Assembly: GCF_028769735.1 (NCBI RefSeq)
Contig: NC_088186.1
Location: forward strand, 11,067,001 to 11,131,000
DNA from: Zonotrichia leucophrys gambelii
Lineage: Eukaryota > Chordata > Aves > Passeriformes > Passerellidae
DNA: 64,000 nucleotides
Direction: 5' to 3'
The notes beneath the pieces are model-generated. The model was not told where the DNA came from. It ran no database searches and worked only from the letters and a program-made list of their open reading frames with translations. Position numbers and translations under genes: made by a program. Positions 35,006 to 45,000 of this stretch are shown here, piece by piece. Every line of letters starts with the position of its first letter. Within the stretch, counting starts at the first letter, position 1.

Positions 35006-37442
35006 GTGAGTGGGCAAGCTGGGACCTTCTGAAGTGGATCAAGGCCAGAGACATCCCTTCCAAGCCAAACTCACTGGAGATCGGGTGTGCAGGGAGAAGG
35101 CTCCATGGGCAGAACATGTTGTTTGGGCAGTGACTCCACTGACCATCCTGCGAGTTGCTCTTCCAGCTCTGCTGACGGGCTTTGCCTGCAAGGATGGGGG
35201 TAGGGCAGGTGCAGGCTGCAGAGGGAGGGTCCTGGTGGCCAGGTGAGCCCAAGAGCTTATTTCCAAGTGGGAGACTTTTCCTACTCTGATTTTTTTCAGT
35301 GTGAAGGTTGCTGGTGTTTCCTTGCTCCTTGCCTGTCTGTGTGTGTCCCAGACAGCCTGTAGGCCCCTTCTCCAGGGATAGGGGAGCTTAGCACCCACTG
35401 GTCCTTCAACTTGCCTCACTCAGCACCTCCCAGTCTCTCAGGGCTGAGTGTTGAAAGATTTTCAAGGGGGAATGGGACTTTCATAGGAGAAAAAACCCAG
35501 TCAACTCAAGAGCAGGTAACACATCATTGAGGCACATCCCCAGCATGAGGCACGACTTGGGCACTTTGAGTGTCTTAATCCACAGCCTGGGATTGTGGAC
35601 CCCACCCTGGAAGAGGACAGGGCTGGGAAGATCATGAGGTGTGGAGGGATCGCAGCCTGCAGACCCAAGATCAGTTACTGGAAATGTGCTGGGAGCACAG
35701 GGGAGCGTTGTAGCCTGAGGGGCCCCTGGCACAGCCCACCCTGAGGGCAATGGGGTGGCAGCAGGTCCCACAGGCAGGGACTGACGGCAGCTCTGTGCTT
35801 CCTTACTGGTGCAGAGAGCACGGAGAGCAGTCCTACCCCTGGAGGAGGGCTCAGCTGCAGGACCCCTGCCCACATACATTGGCAATAAGGAAGGTAGGTC
35901 CCAGGGGAGGAGGCTGCGTGGGGATCCCCCTGGCCTGCCCTCCCATTTGCCTGTGACCCGTGGTGTGCTGGTCTGCAGACTCGTGCCGGCTGAGCCGGGA
36001 CCCCGGGCCCTGCAGCGGGATGCTCTCCCGCTTCTTCTACAACTCCTCCTCCATGGCCTGTGAAACTTTCCACTACGGAGGCTGCCTGGGCAACGGCAAC
36101 AACTTCTACTCAGAAAAGGAGTGCCTGCAGGCGTGCCGGATGGAGGGTGAGAGGCCAGGGGCACTGGAGGTGCCTTGGCTGAGGCATCACAAAGGATCTG
36201 AGCGTTGCCTCGAATGCCACATGCCTGGCATCCATGTGGGAGGTGTGGGGGTCTCTGGACACCCTGCCTCATGCAGCTCCTGTCCCTGCAGCTGCCTGCA
36301 GGCTGCCCATTGTCCGAGGTCCCTGCAAGGCACTGTTGACACGCTGGGCCTTCGATGCAGCCCAGGGCAAGTGCGTCACCTTCATCTATGGGGGCTGCAA
36401 GGGCAACGGGAACCAGTTCTACTCAGAGAAGGAGTGCAAGGAGTACTGCGGGGCTCCTCAGCTGGCAGGTACTCTCCTTGGCCCCCACCCCAGGGCAGCA
36501 GCCTGCAACATCTCCTGTCCTGCACTGGGGCTGCCTGGGGACAGGGCTGTCCTGGCTCTGGATGGGTCTGTCCTCACTCTGGATGGGCCTAGGACGCATT
36601 TGCTGTGGGTTAAGGATCAGTCTGGCTCTGGAATGGGTCTGAATTGGTATTGTGCTCTGCCTGGGATGGGTCATTCTGGGTCATTCTGGGTCAGGATGGA
36701 CCAGGATGGGTGTATCCTTGGGCTGTGATGGGTTTGTCATGGGTCGGTGATGGGTGTGGGATGGTTTTGTGCTGTGCCTGGGAGGGATCTGTCCTGGGTA
36801 GGGAATATGGCCATTAGCCCACAGACAGTACGGCAGAGCAGGGCTGGGCAAGCTGCAGACATGCTGAGGCCATGACTGAACTTCAGTGTGGTCTTGATGA
36901 GAGGAGGAACATCCCCAAGCAGGTTGGGGTGCAGTGGGGAGCAGTGGAGGTGACAGCCTCGGGCTGAAAGACTTGGTGGTGCAGGAACCCTGATACCAAC
37001 TAAGGACCAAGCCAGGGTCCCTGTCAGGGGTGTGATATCTGCCAGGCTCCCCAGCTCCAGCCACTGCAGGGGTTTCTGTACTGAACCGCCTTGGGAGACA
37101 CAACAGGCACCACCTCTCCCTCAGGGGAAATGATGACAAGTTTGTCAGGAGTCTGGCAGAGAAAATCATCCTGCAGAGAGGGGTGACCGGGTGTCTTCCA
37201 CCTTGTCCAGCCCTGGGCATGCCTGCTTCAGGAGGGCAGGAGCTGGGGCTTTTGCCTGACCCCATGGGTGGGAGATGGAGCCTGTCTTAGGGCAAAACCC
37301 ATCTTTTATAATCCCTGCCAGCAATATAAAGTACATCAATGCCACCATGGCACATGGTGGGACACAAAGTGCAGGACAGCCCATCACCTGCTGCGTCCCT
37401 CCACTTGCAGAGGACGAGGAGTTCCTGCAGCTCTCCAACTGA
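31856..37442 (+). CDS. AMBP: AMBP or AMBP-like: alpha-1-microglobulin/bikunin precursor, 10 exons, complete
   Basis: Exons: 31856-31966, 32574-32716, 33005-33081, 33527-33640, 34254-34355, 34968-35005, 35815-35893, 35979-36146, 36292-36468, 37411-37442. All introns are GT-AG and all phases fit, giving 346 residues against 352 in human AMBP. Order: signal peptide (about residues 1-17, [17 protein letters not shown]), lipocalin domain with YGKW, linker with RARR at 196-199, Kunitz 1 (224-274), Kunitz 2 (280-330), tail [10 protein letters not shown]. The secreted precursor is cut by a furin-like protease into alpha-1-microglobulin (radical and haem scavenger) and bikunin (serine protease inhibitor light chain of inter-alpha-inhibitor). 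The start is chosen for the signal peptide; the frame is open further upstream but would bury it. It could be the AMBP orthologue or a paralogue called AMBP-like; position alone cannot decide. Confidence 0.92.
33970..34143 (+). mobile_element. CR1 LINE fragment in AMBP intron 4, + strand
   Basis: The blocks gggctgcccagggaagcagt, gcctggaagggttcaaaaaa, catgtagatgtggagctcag and ggacatgttttagggtgga are CR1 3'-region phrases. A degenerate TGATTCTGTG tail ends near 34141. It stops about 110 bp before exon 5. Confidence 0.8.
34697..34737. repeat. (GT)n-rich microsatellite in AMBP intron 5
   Basis: An interrupted GT dinucleotide run, mixed with GGG, lies between exons 5 and 6. It has no coding content. 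Confidence 0.8.
35815..35893 (+). CDS. AMBP: AMBP exon 7: processing site and bikunin N-terminus
   Basis: The exon begins with [23 protein letters not shown] is the furin-type site that separates the two products, as RVRR does in the human protein. The acidic-Gly-Ser context that carries chondroitin sulfate in mammalian bikunin is present (EEGS), but the residue after Ser208 is Ala (codon gct) where the usual attachment site has Gly. Confidence 0.88.
35979..36146 (+). CDS. AMBP: AMBP exon 8: first Kunitz domain
   Basis: The domain has six Cys in Kunitz spacing, from Cys224 to Cys274, with GPC, FYN, YGGC, GNGNNF and EC..C. The P1 position after GPC is Ser234, where human bikunin has Met. A sequon NSS starts at Asn243, matching the glycosylated loop of the human domain. 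Confidence 0.92.
36292..36468 (+). CDS. AMBP: AMBP exon 9: second Kunitz domain
   Basis: It runs from Cys280 to Cys330 with [29 protein letters not shown] and KECKEYC. P1 is Lys290, so it should inhibit trypsin-like proteases; the human equivalent is Arg. Confidence 0.92.
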
Positions 37443-37540
37443 TGCAGGCAGAGGATGAAGAGCCGGCATCCAGCCCCAGGGTCCTGCAGGACAATGCTGA
37501 CAGCTGGGGTGGCCCAGCAGATTGCAAATGTCTCTCCAGC

Positions 37541-37546
37541 AGTAAA
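37541..37546 (+). terminator. AMBP: AMBP candidate polyadenylation signal (AGTAAA)
   Basis: About 100 bp after the stop, AGTAAA, a known weak variant hexamer, is the only candidate before the G-rich DNA leading to RABL6. AMBP transcripts have short 3' UTRs, which fits. No AATAAA is present nearby. Confidence 0.35.
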
Positions 37547-37599
37547 TGTCCCTCATGTGACCAAAGAGCGCAGTGTCAATCCTCAGGCTGGTGGGGAGC

Positions 37600-38360
37600 A
37601 GGATGAGGGGCACAGGAGGGGCAGGGGATGCTGTGGGGTCCTCTCTGGCCTTCCTGGTGGGTGTCCCCACCTCTGTGGGGTTATGGGGTTTTCCCCACTG
37701 AGGCTCTGGCCTGCTTCAGGCCATTGCCCTCTGCCCACACATGGCCGGGGGGCACCGAGAGGCCCAGGGGTCCGGCTGGATTGGGTTCACCAGGACCCCC
37801 ATTTGCCAGGAGATGGGGTTGGGCTGCGGCAAGGGGACAGCGAGGGAGGGTAAAAGCGTCTGCTCCTCCCTAAAGGTGAATGACTGCAGCTGGCTCGGGG
37901 TCACGGTGGGACTGGGGAGACCCGTGTGGTGGGCACGGCCGAGATGGGGGGCACGGCGGATGGGGCAACCACGAGGGTGTTATATGGGGTTTGCAGCATG
38001 GGACTACGGGGTGTCAGAGAGGACCCTGAGGGTCGCGGGACAGTTACGGGGTTACAAGGGTCACGGGAAAATGGGGCTGGCATAAAAGCGGAGGACACGG
38101 GTTACGACAGTCCCAGGGGGCACAGGGGTCCCAGGAAGGGATCAGAGGTGTTCTGGGGGTAGTCCCAGGGATGCTGCAGTGGCCTCGTGAGGGGTTATGG
38201 GGGTCACGGGTGGGGGGGCTATGAATCTGCCAAGAGGGGATCGCCAGACTCTTGGGGGGCTGTGGGGGTCCCAGGAGGGCACAGCCGGGGTTATGTGGGT
38301 CACACTGGAGGGTCTCGGGCATGTTGGGCTGCACTCGGCCTTCGAGGGGGTCACGGGGGG
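37600..38360. other. Intergenic G-rich DNA between AMBP and RABL6
   Basis: The two genes are about 1.3 kb apart. The sequence is an imperfect array of ggggtcacgggg/ttacgggg-type words, G-rich on the + strand, with clear potential for G-quadruplex or simple-repeat structure. No gene is recognised. Confidence 0.5.
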
Positions 38361-39000
38361 GTTCCCAGGGATCGCGGCGGCGACCGCGCTCCGCGCCCTT
38401 CTGTCCTCCGCCGGCCGCCGTACCCGCGCCGCGCGTGCCCCGGCCTCCCGCGGTGAGGCGGAAGAGCCAAGATGGCGGCGGCGGGAGCCCCGCGCCGCCC
38501 CCGCTTCCGACGCCCGGCTCCCGGCCCCAGCCCCCGGTTGGGCTGAGCGGCCCGGCCCCACCGCCCCGTGCCGGACCCCGGCACCGGTTCCACCGCCCCG
38601 CGCCGGGACATGCCCCGATAGTGCCTCCCCTCCGCCGGCGCAGTTTCCTCCTGCCGGGCCGGGCCCGCACACCTCCGCCCCGCATGGCCGGGCCGGCCCC
38701 GCCGCAGCCCTGAGCCGCCCCGTGCCTCCGCCCGGCCCCTGAGCCCGCGCTCGGCCCGTTCCCCGCGGTGCAGCTGTGGGACCGCGAAGATGTTCTCGGC
38801 CCTGAAGAAGCTGGTGGGCTCGGACCAGGCTGCGGTCCGCGACAAAAACATCCCCGCGGGGCTGCAGTCCATGAACCAGGCGCTGCAGAGGAGGTTCGCC
38901 AAGGGAGTGCAGTATAACAGTGAGTCGGAGCGCCGGGCCGGGGAGGCTGCTCCAGCCGGGAGGGAGGCGGGCGGCTCGGCCCGGTGCCCCGTAGCGTGCC
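38360..39000 (+). promoter_or_regulatory. RABL6: RABL6 CpG-island promoter with YY1 site
   Basis: A dense CpG block surrounds the RABL6 start. CCAAGATGGCGGC at 38467-38479 is a full YY1 consensus, commonly just downstream of the start site in TATA-less housekeeping promoters. The 5' UTR probably starts near it, about 320 bp before the ATG at 38790. No TATA box is visible. Confidence 0.65.
38790..38919 (+). CDS. RABL6: RABL6 coding exon 1
   Basis: 43 codons plus one base, from ATG in the CpG island to gtgagt. It ends in GVQYN and leaves an A that completes ATG with exon 2. Confidence 0.95.
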
Positions 39001-42000
39001 CGGGCTGGGAGTGTGTGGGCTTTCTTTGTGCTTTTATCCGTATTCGCTCAAAGCCAAGTTTGGAATTAAATGTTGGAGGTCACTGGAGGAGTGAGAGATG
39101 GAAAACTTTTGTCTTTCGGTGCAGGACTCGGGACCCGCGGTGCAGCAGCGTCCCTGAGCGCTGCCTGCCGGCTGTGGCCCAAGAGAGAGTGCCTGGTACA
39201 TCAGTTTGTGTCAGTTCGAGCATCGAGAGGGTAACTCCCCTGAGTGCGTGGGTGATTTTCCCTGCAGCGCAGGATAATGGTGCTTGCAATTAAGCTGTAG
39301 TGGTTGTACGATAAGAGTCTATTGAAAAGCTCAGCCCTGTCAGGCTTTGGTAAAAGGTGGACAGTAAATACCTCTGTGTGCCCTTGGGACGTCATTTCAT
39401 CCTAACTGTCTTTTCTGCAACTCATACATTTGCTCTTTTATTAAGGAACGGTTTCAGAATTCTTTTTCTCTCAGTGTTGAGGCTTAGAGCTGCATTTTTC
39501 CCTTGGAGCTCAGTAAAGGTGATTTCTAATAGTGTTTCAGGAGGGCACTGCAAGTATGTGAAATACTTCCCAAAGTGACAATTGTGAGATAGGGACAGCA
39601 GTTATGTCATTCCTGCTGAAAATAGAACTGGTTCCAGAGAGCGCTGTGAGTACCAGCTCGTCTGTGCAGATCCAGGCAGGCAGGGAAGGCAGATTGCAGA
39701 AGGCTGAGAGATTGGCAGGTGGGAAAAAGACTGATTTGTGAATGTGGCACTGGATAATTTCTGTGAAGGCACACGTGTTGGAGGAATAGAGCTGCTGTTG
39801 GATCTCAGTCTGAAACAGAATGTGATGGAGAAGTTACACTTTGTGTTCTGGGGTGTTTTTCTCTTTGTTTAATATTATGGCTGTGCTTTGGGACTGAGGT
39901 TTCAAAATGCTCTGTTTTACTAGAGAGAGCATTTGGTGCCTTTATCCCTAGCACACCTGAAGATATGCCAGTGCTGTTTAATTTATAAAATTAGTGTCTT
40001 AGCAAGCAATCCTGAGTGTGAAAAGTAGAAGTGTGATTATTGAGACTGGGTTTCCAGTGAAAGCTGGAGGTGAGGATGAAGGAACACAGCCTTGAAACAC
40101 AGCTCTGCATCCTTAAACACCTGCAGGAGATCTGCTGCTCTCAGGCTGTGGGTTTGTGCAGAGGCTTCATGTGGCCACAGCCCAGAGGACCTGCGTGCTG
40201 CATGGGCAGCTGAGTGCCAGAGATCAGGTAGCTAATACCAGCTTGTGAATTATGTAAGAGCCAGGAGCTGCCTTCTCAGACAGGGCAGGTTTGTGCTGCA
40301 GATGGAAGGGATCAGCTGCATCCTGCTGGCACAGGATGGACCAGCTCTGCTCCGGGGTGACTGCATCGTGCCAGAGCTGTGCATGGGCACCTGCCTGCCG
40401 TTTGTGGAAGGCCAAAAATGCTAACTGCAGTTTCACTGCTTTTTGTCTCATTAGTGAAAGGCCTCAGGAAAGATGGTTGGTTTGTGCTCTGGCTTACCAG
40501 GATTTGTGTTCTAGTTACTGCTTTATAGCTGAAAACTGCAGCTTTCTGTCACTGCCTTAAGGCAAGCTTTCCAATCTCCATAGTAACTCTTCCCAGCATC
40601 ACTGTTATATAATATTTACAGGAGATGCAGGCTGGCTTGTGAAAGGCTTCTGGGTACCCCCTATAGCCATAGCAGTGGGAGATGGAGCATTCCAGCATGG
40701 TGAGGTGGTCTCAGTTGAAGGTGGGCTGTGAAGGAATGTCATTACAAGGGCCATTGCTCAGGAGAGGCAGAACTGCAAATCCTGTGCATTGCCAATTCTC
40801 CTTTCTTGGCAAATTCCTGACATTCAGCAGAGGAGTGCAGGATGTGGTTTGGAGCCACTGTTAGCACACAAAGATCTTTACAACTCTTCTGTTTCCCTGA
40901 AACTGCCTGAAAACTAAACCAAAGGGTGCTGTGATTTGTGTTACAGAAATGTTTCTTTGCTGCATCAGACCGCTACAGATCCTGAATGAAGCCTGCTTGC
41001 TTCCCAGAAATATACTTAGTATGCTGAGAATATATTGGATTGTTCACTGATACAGCAGGCTGGGACACGGGCCTTGTACCTGGCCCTGGGTGCCTCCCTG
41101 GGCTCAGAGCAGCCCTGCAGCTCTCAGGTGCATTTTCTAACAGATAGCCCCATGTTTGAGGTGATGCCGAGGGCTGGGAGGTGTTTTAATGGCACTGATA
41201 GTTACAGACCCTAGGTAGAACAGAGCACTAAGTTGAACCTGAATGATTTGTTTTGATGATCCCTCTCCTACACAGTCAGCTTTTCAAAAGAAAGAGCACT
41301 GTGGGCTGGGAAGGTTTAGATTTTTAATGAAATTATGAGTGCAGAGACCAGTACCAGCCTTTGGCAGCAATCCTGTCCTTTGCTTGGGACATCCTATTGA
41401 AAAACAGAAGCATTTCCATACTGCACTCCAGCACACACACATACTGTACCCTCTGCATGGAGCTGCTGTGGTTCACATCAGTTAGCACCAGAGTTCCCTG
41501 AGCACTCAGCAAACACAGAGCTGAAAATGCCACGGGTCTCTGCCATGAGTGTCATGGCTGGAATCTTCATAGGAGATCATGATTCCAGGGCTGGGGAGCC
41601 AGTCTTTGTGAAAGCTTGCTCTTGTTTTCCTGCTTGGGCTACCCTGGATCAGGTGTGCTGCCTGGCTCCTCCAAGGGCTGTGCTGGCCCTGGTAGGGAGC
41701 GTGGCAAGAGCAAGTAAGAGGAAGTGGCTCTCACGCCTTTGGCAGCACTGCTTGTTTCAACAAATTACAGAAGCAATTGCAGAACTTAGTTTTGAGCACC
41801 AGAGTGCTCAAATGTGACCATTTATATAAGGCAGTGATGGGCAAACAATGATCCTGGGATTTGCTGATCAGGGACAGGAGTGAAAGGCGTGGAGGTGCTA
41901 AATGTTAATCCATTCTGTTCCCCAGACATGGAACCTTTGCTCTGGGCTTTACACACTGCATCCAGTGTGTCACTTGACAAACCCCACTGCTGTGTGTGTG

Positions 42001-45000
42001 CTTGGAGCACAGGCTGTCACCAGTGCTGGCATACCAAAGGCAGTAGCTCCAAGAATTCGCCCCCACTCCCTCTCCTCATTATTTTTTATTAATTTTTTCT
42101 GTCTAACATATTCCTCAAAAGACAAAGCTTAATTAATACCATGTACCTTTTTAGTAAGCATTATAGTCCTTACTTCTTTTGTGTTACTTGGGAGTTGTAG
42201 TTCCCAGACTCATTGTTAGGTATTTTCATTCAGCACAACTCCCAAAAGGAAGGCTTCTCCTCTTCCTGCCACTTCCCACCTTGTCTTATTTTCTCCTGTG
42301 GCTGACACAGGTGTTTGTGCAGCTCCTGCCAGCCCTGCTTTGTCTGGCCTGTACCTATGGGAACTGTGCTTGGGGGGGTTCTGCAGAGCAGGTGGTGCTG
42401 CTTTTGGCAGCAGAGCAAGCTCCAAGCATTTCAGTTGAAATCCCAAAGACCTTAATGAAGGTAAGGTTATGACCCTCTCCATGGGGTTATTAGTTTTGGG
42501 ATCTTTGCTGCAGAGTCCTGGAGTAATGTGGGCAAAGCTGGGAATTCTGATTTCTAGCTCTGAGTTGGTCTCAGACCTTTTCTCTGGGCCTGTATCGTCA
42601 CTGCTCTGGAGAATGGAAATCCCTCTGATTTTCCTGATGCAATGACTATATGAATAAAGTGATTTGTTTAACTTTTTCCTTGTCTCTTTTTTTTTCTCAT
42701 CCCTACCCTTTTCCCCACAGATAATTCTTCTGTCTTTGCTGCAAACCTCTCTCTGTTTGCAGTAAGTACTGATTTAACTTCAAATCAAAATAAGGCAACA
42801 GTTTTACTTGATAGAATTAACCTTGCCTTATATTTATTGTTCCTCTTTCCACACTCAGTCACAGCCCAGGCCTATGATGCCCCAGCCTGACTTTGCCTGG
42901 AAGCTCATTCAGACCTTCCTGCCTTGCAGGTGCCTGTCACTGAGCACACCTGCCCCAGCCAAAGTCTCACATACAGACTTTGCTTTGCCAAAACCAATTT
43001 GTGTCACCTGCCTTCTTCCTGTTCTGTTTTTAAAGACTTTTTTTTTTCTTCAGGAAAAGAGTCAGTGAGAACTTGTACACTATGTAAGAGAAGAGAGATT
43101 CTAATGGAGAGTGCTTGGAGCTGCTCAGACTGAATGTGTGGTGCCACAAGCACCTGGCACTGATCTAAATGTGAGCTGATTAGGTCTGGGGGGGATTCCT
43201 TTGCACTCCAACCGTGCCTTCCATACACTGCTCATTCAGCTGGGCATGGAGCTAGAGAAGACAACTGAAAATGGATAATTTCAAGGTTATTTCTCAGCCA
43301 GTTCAGTTTCTTGATCCAGCTCCATGTTTAAGTGCATAAAAAGTGGTGTGGGCATGAAGTAAGACTGTCCCTTCTGGGGAGAGGTCACAACCTCATCATC
43401 TAATAGTGATCCTGAAAGTGCACCTTGAGAGCAGCCTGGCTATTTAAAGAAAGGTCTATTTCTCCCTTTAAACTCACTTTTAGTATCTCATGCTGGATTC
43501 CAGGGCAGGGCAGGGATATGAATTTGAACGTTTTAGGGCAGGCAGTGAGAGCTTGGAAAGGTTTGGGTTTGAAAGGGGACAAACAGAGTCTCATTCTGCC
43601 TATGCCATGGATTGGCTTCATGATTCCAAAAAGTCAAAGGGTTGTTCTACTGCTTGTTTTTCCCATCTGTAAGTAGGAAACAACCACTCACAAAGTGACC
43701 AGAAATGCAGGAACTGGTTTGTTGTGTCTGCAGAGATGCTGTGGGACCTTTAAGTGAAGTCAGCCTATAAATACTGTGTTCATTTTTTGCCTTTATTCTC
43801 CTGGTGTGGTAAGTTATTTTGAAAAAGAATAAACAGCTCTAAAAAAGAATAAACCTCTGTGTACTACAAAAAAAAAAAAGAAAAAAGCACAGTGGAACTG
43901 TTGCAATGGCAGAATTCATCCACAGACTTTGTGTGCTTTATCTTCAAGTTGACCTCTTCAGTTCTTCTCTGAAACGACTGCAGCAGCTCCTGAGCTGCAG
44001 CAGAAGGCAGTCTTCTGTCTCAGATCTCCTTGCCCAAATGATGATGATTAACCTAATGCTAATCACCTGACTGCCATTACATGCGTCTGAGGTGGCCCAT
44101 TTTCCAGGGGATCATAGGTCCAAATCTAAAGAATAAACATTCAGTTTTATTCAGCTGAATAAAAATTCAGCTTATGTTTTCCAGTAGCCATGTAGTTGCC
44201 AGTAAAAACAAAGATGGTATTGAAAAAGAAAAAAATCCACAATGTAACAGAAAATTTAGAAAATAAAAGGCAGTGTTTTCAGAAAGAGCAAGATAATGTT
44301 TGAATTGACTCTGGAAAGTTCATTATATTAATTGCTACAATTTATGATATTTTGAACACTTGCTTTCCTTGGAAGAGTTTGAAAGGGTTTCTGCCTAAAC
44401 TGAAGCAGGCAACACAAGGGCCTGGTGACAGGAGGTTGTAGCCAGGTGAGCATCAGCCTCCTCTACCAAGTAACAGAAGGGGAAACAGCCTAAACTTGTG
44501 CATGGGGTGGTTTAGATCGGCTATTGGGGAAAATTTGTTTGCAGAAAGGGCTGTCCAGCCATGGCTGCTCAGGGCAGTGGTGGAGTCCCCATCCCTGGAG
44601 GGATTTAAAAACCATGTGGATGTGGCACCTGGGGACATGGTTTATTGGTGGCCTTGGTAGTGCTGAGGGAATGTTGGAATAGTTGATCTTAAAGGTCTTT
44701 TTCATTCTAAATCATTCTGTGATTGTTCTCTCAAGGCATGAGAAGTGTTTAAGGAGAAAGGGAATTACAGGAGGTAATGGAAGGAAGAGCCTGTCCTAAA
44801 AGGACAGCAACGGAATAGGATATGATAAAGTACAGTAAGGGCCAGGGAGAGGCAGAGAAGGCAGGAGGATGGGAGATTGTTGCAAATGGGTGATTTAGAT
44901 CACCTAAAGAATGAGCAGCAGCCCTACAAGCAAAAGTGGTGTAGGTATGATATTGTTCAAGTGCAACTTGACAGATGTCAATGGCAGTGTTCACTCTGTT

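Noticed and set aside
37741..38742. Open frames on both strands before RABL6
   Set aside because: They come from the G-rich repeat-like region and CpG island; the 38197-38742 frame is 5' UTR or promoter of RABL6.
43840..43885. AATAAA followed by an A-run in RABL6 intron 1, as for a processed pseudogene
   Set aside because: No recognisable coding remnant or target-site duplication was seen before the A-run; simple A-rich sequence is enough to explain it.
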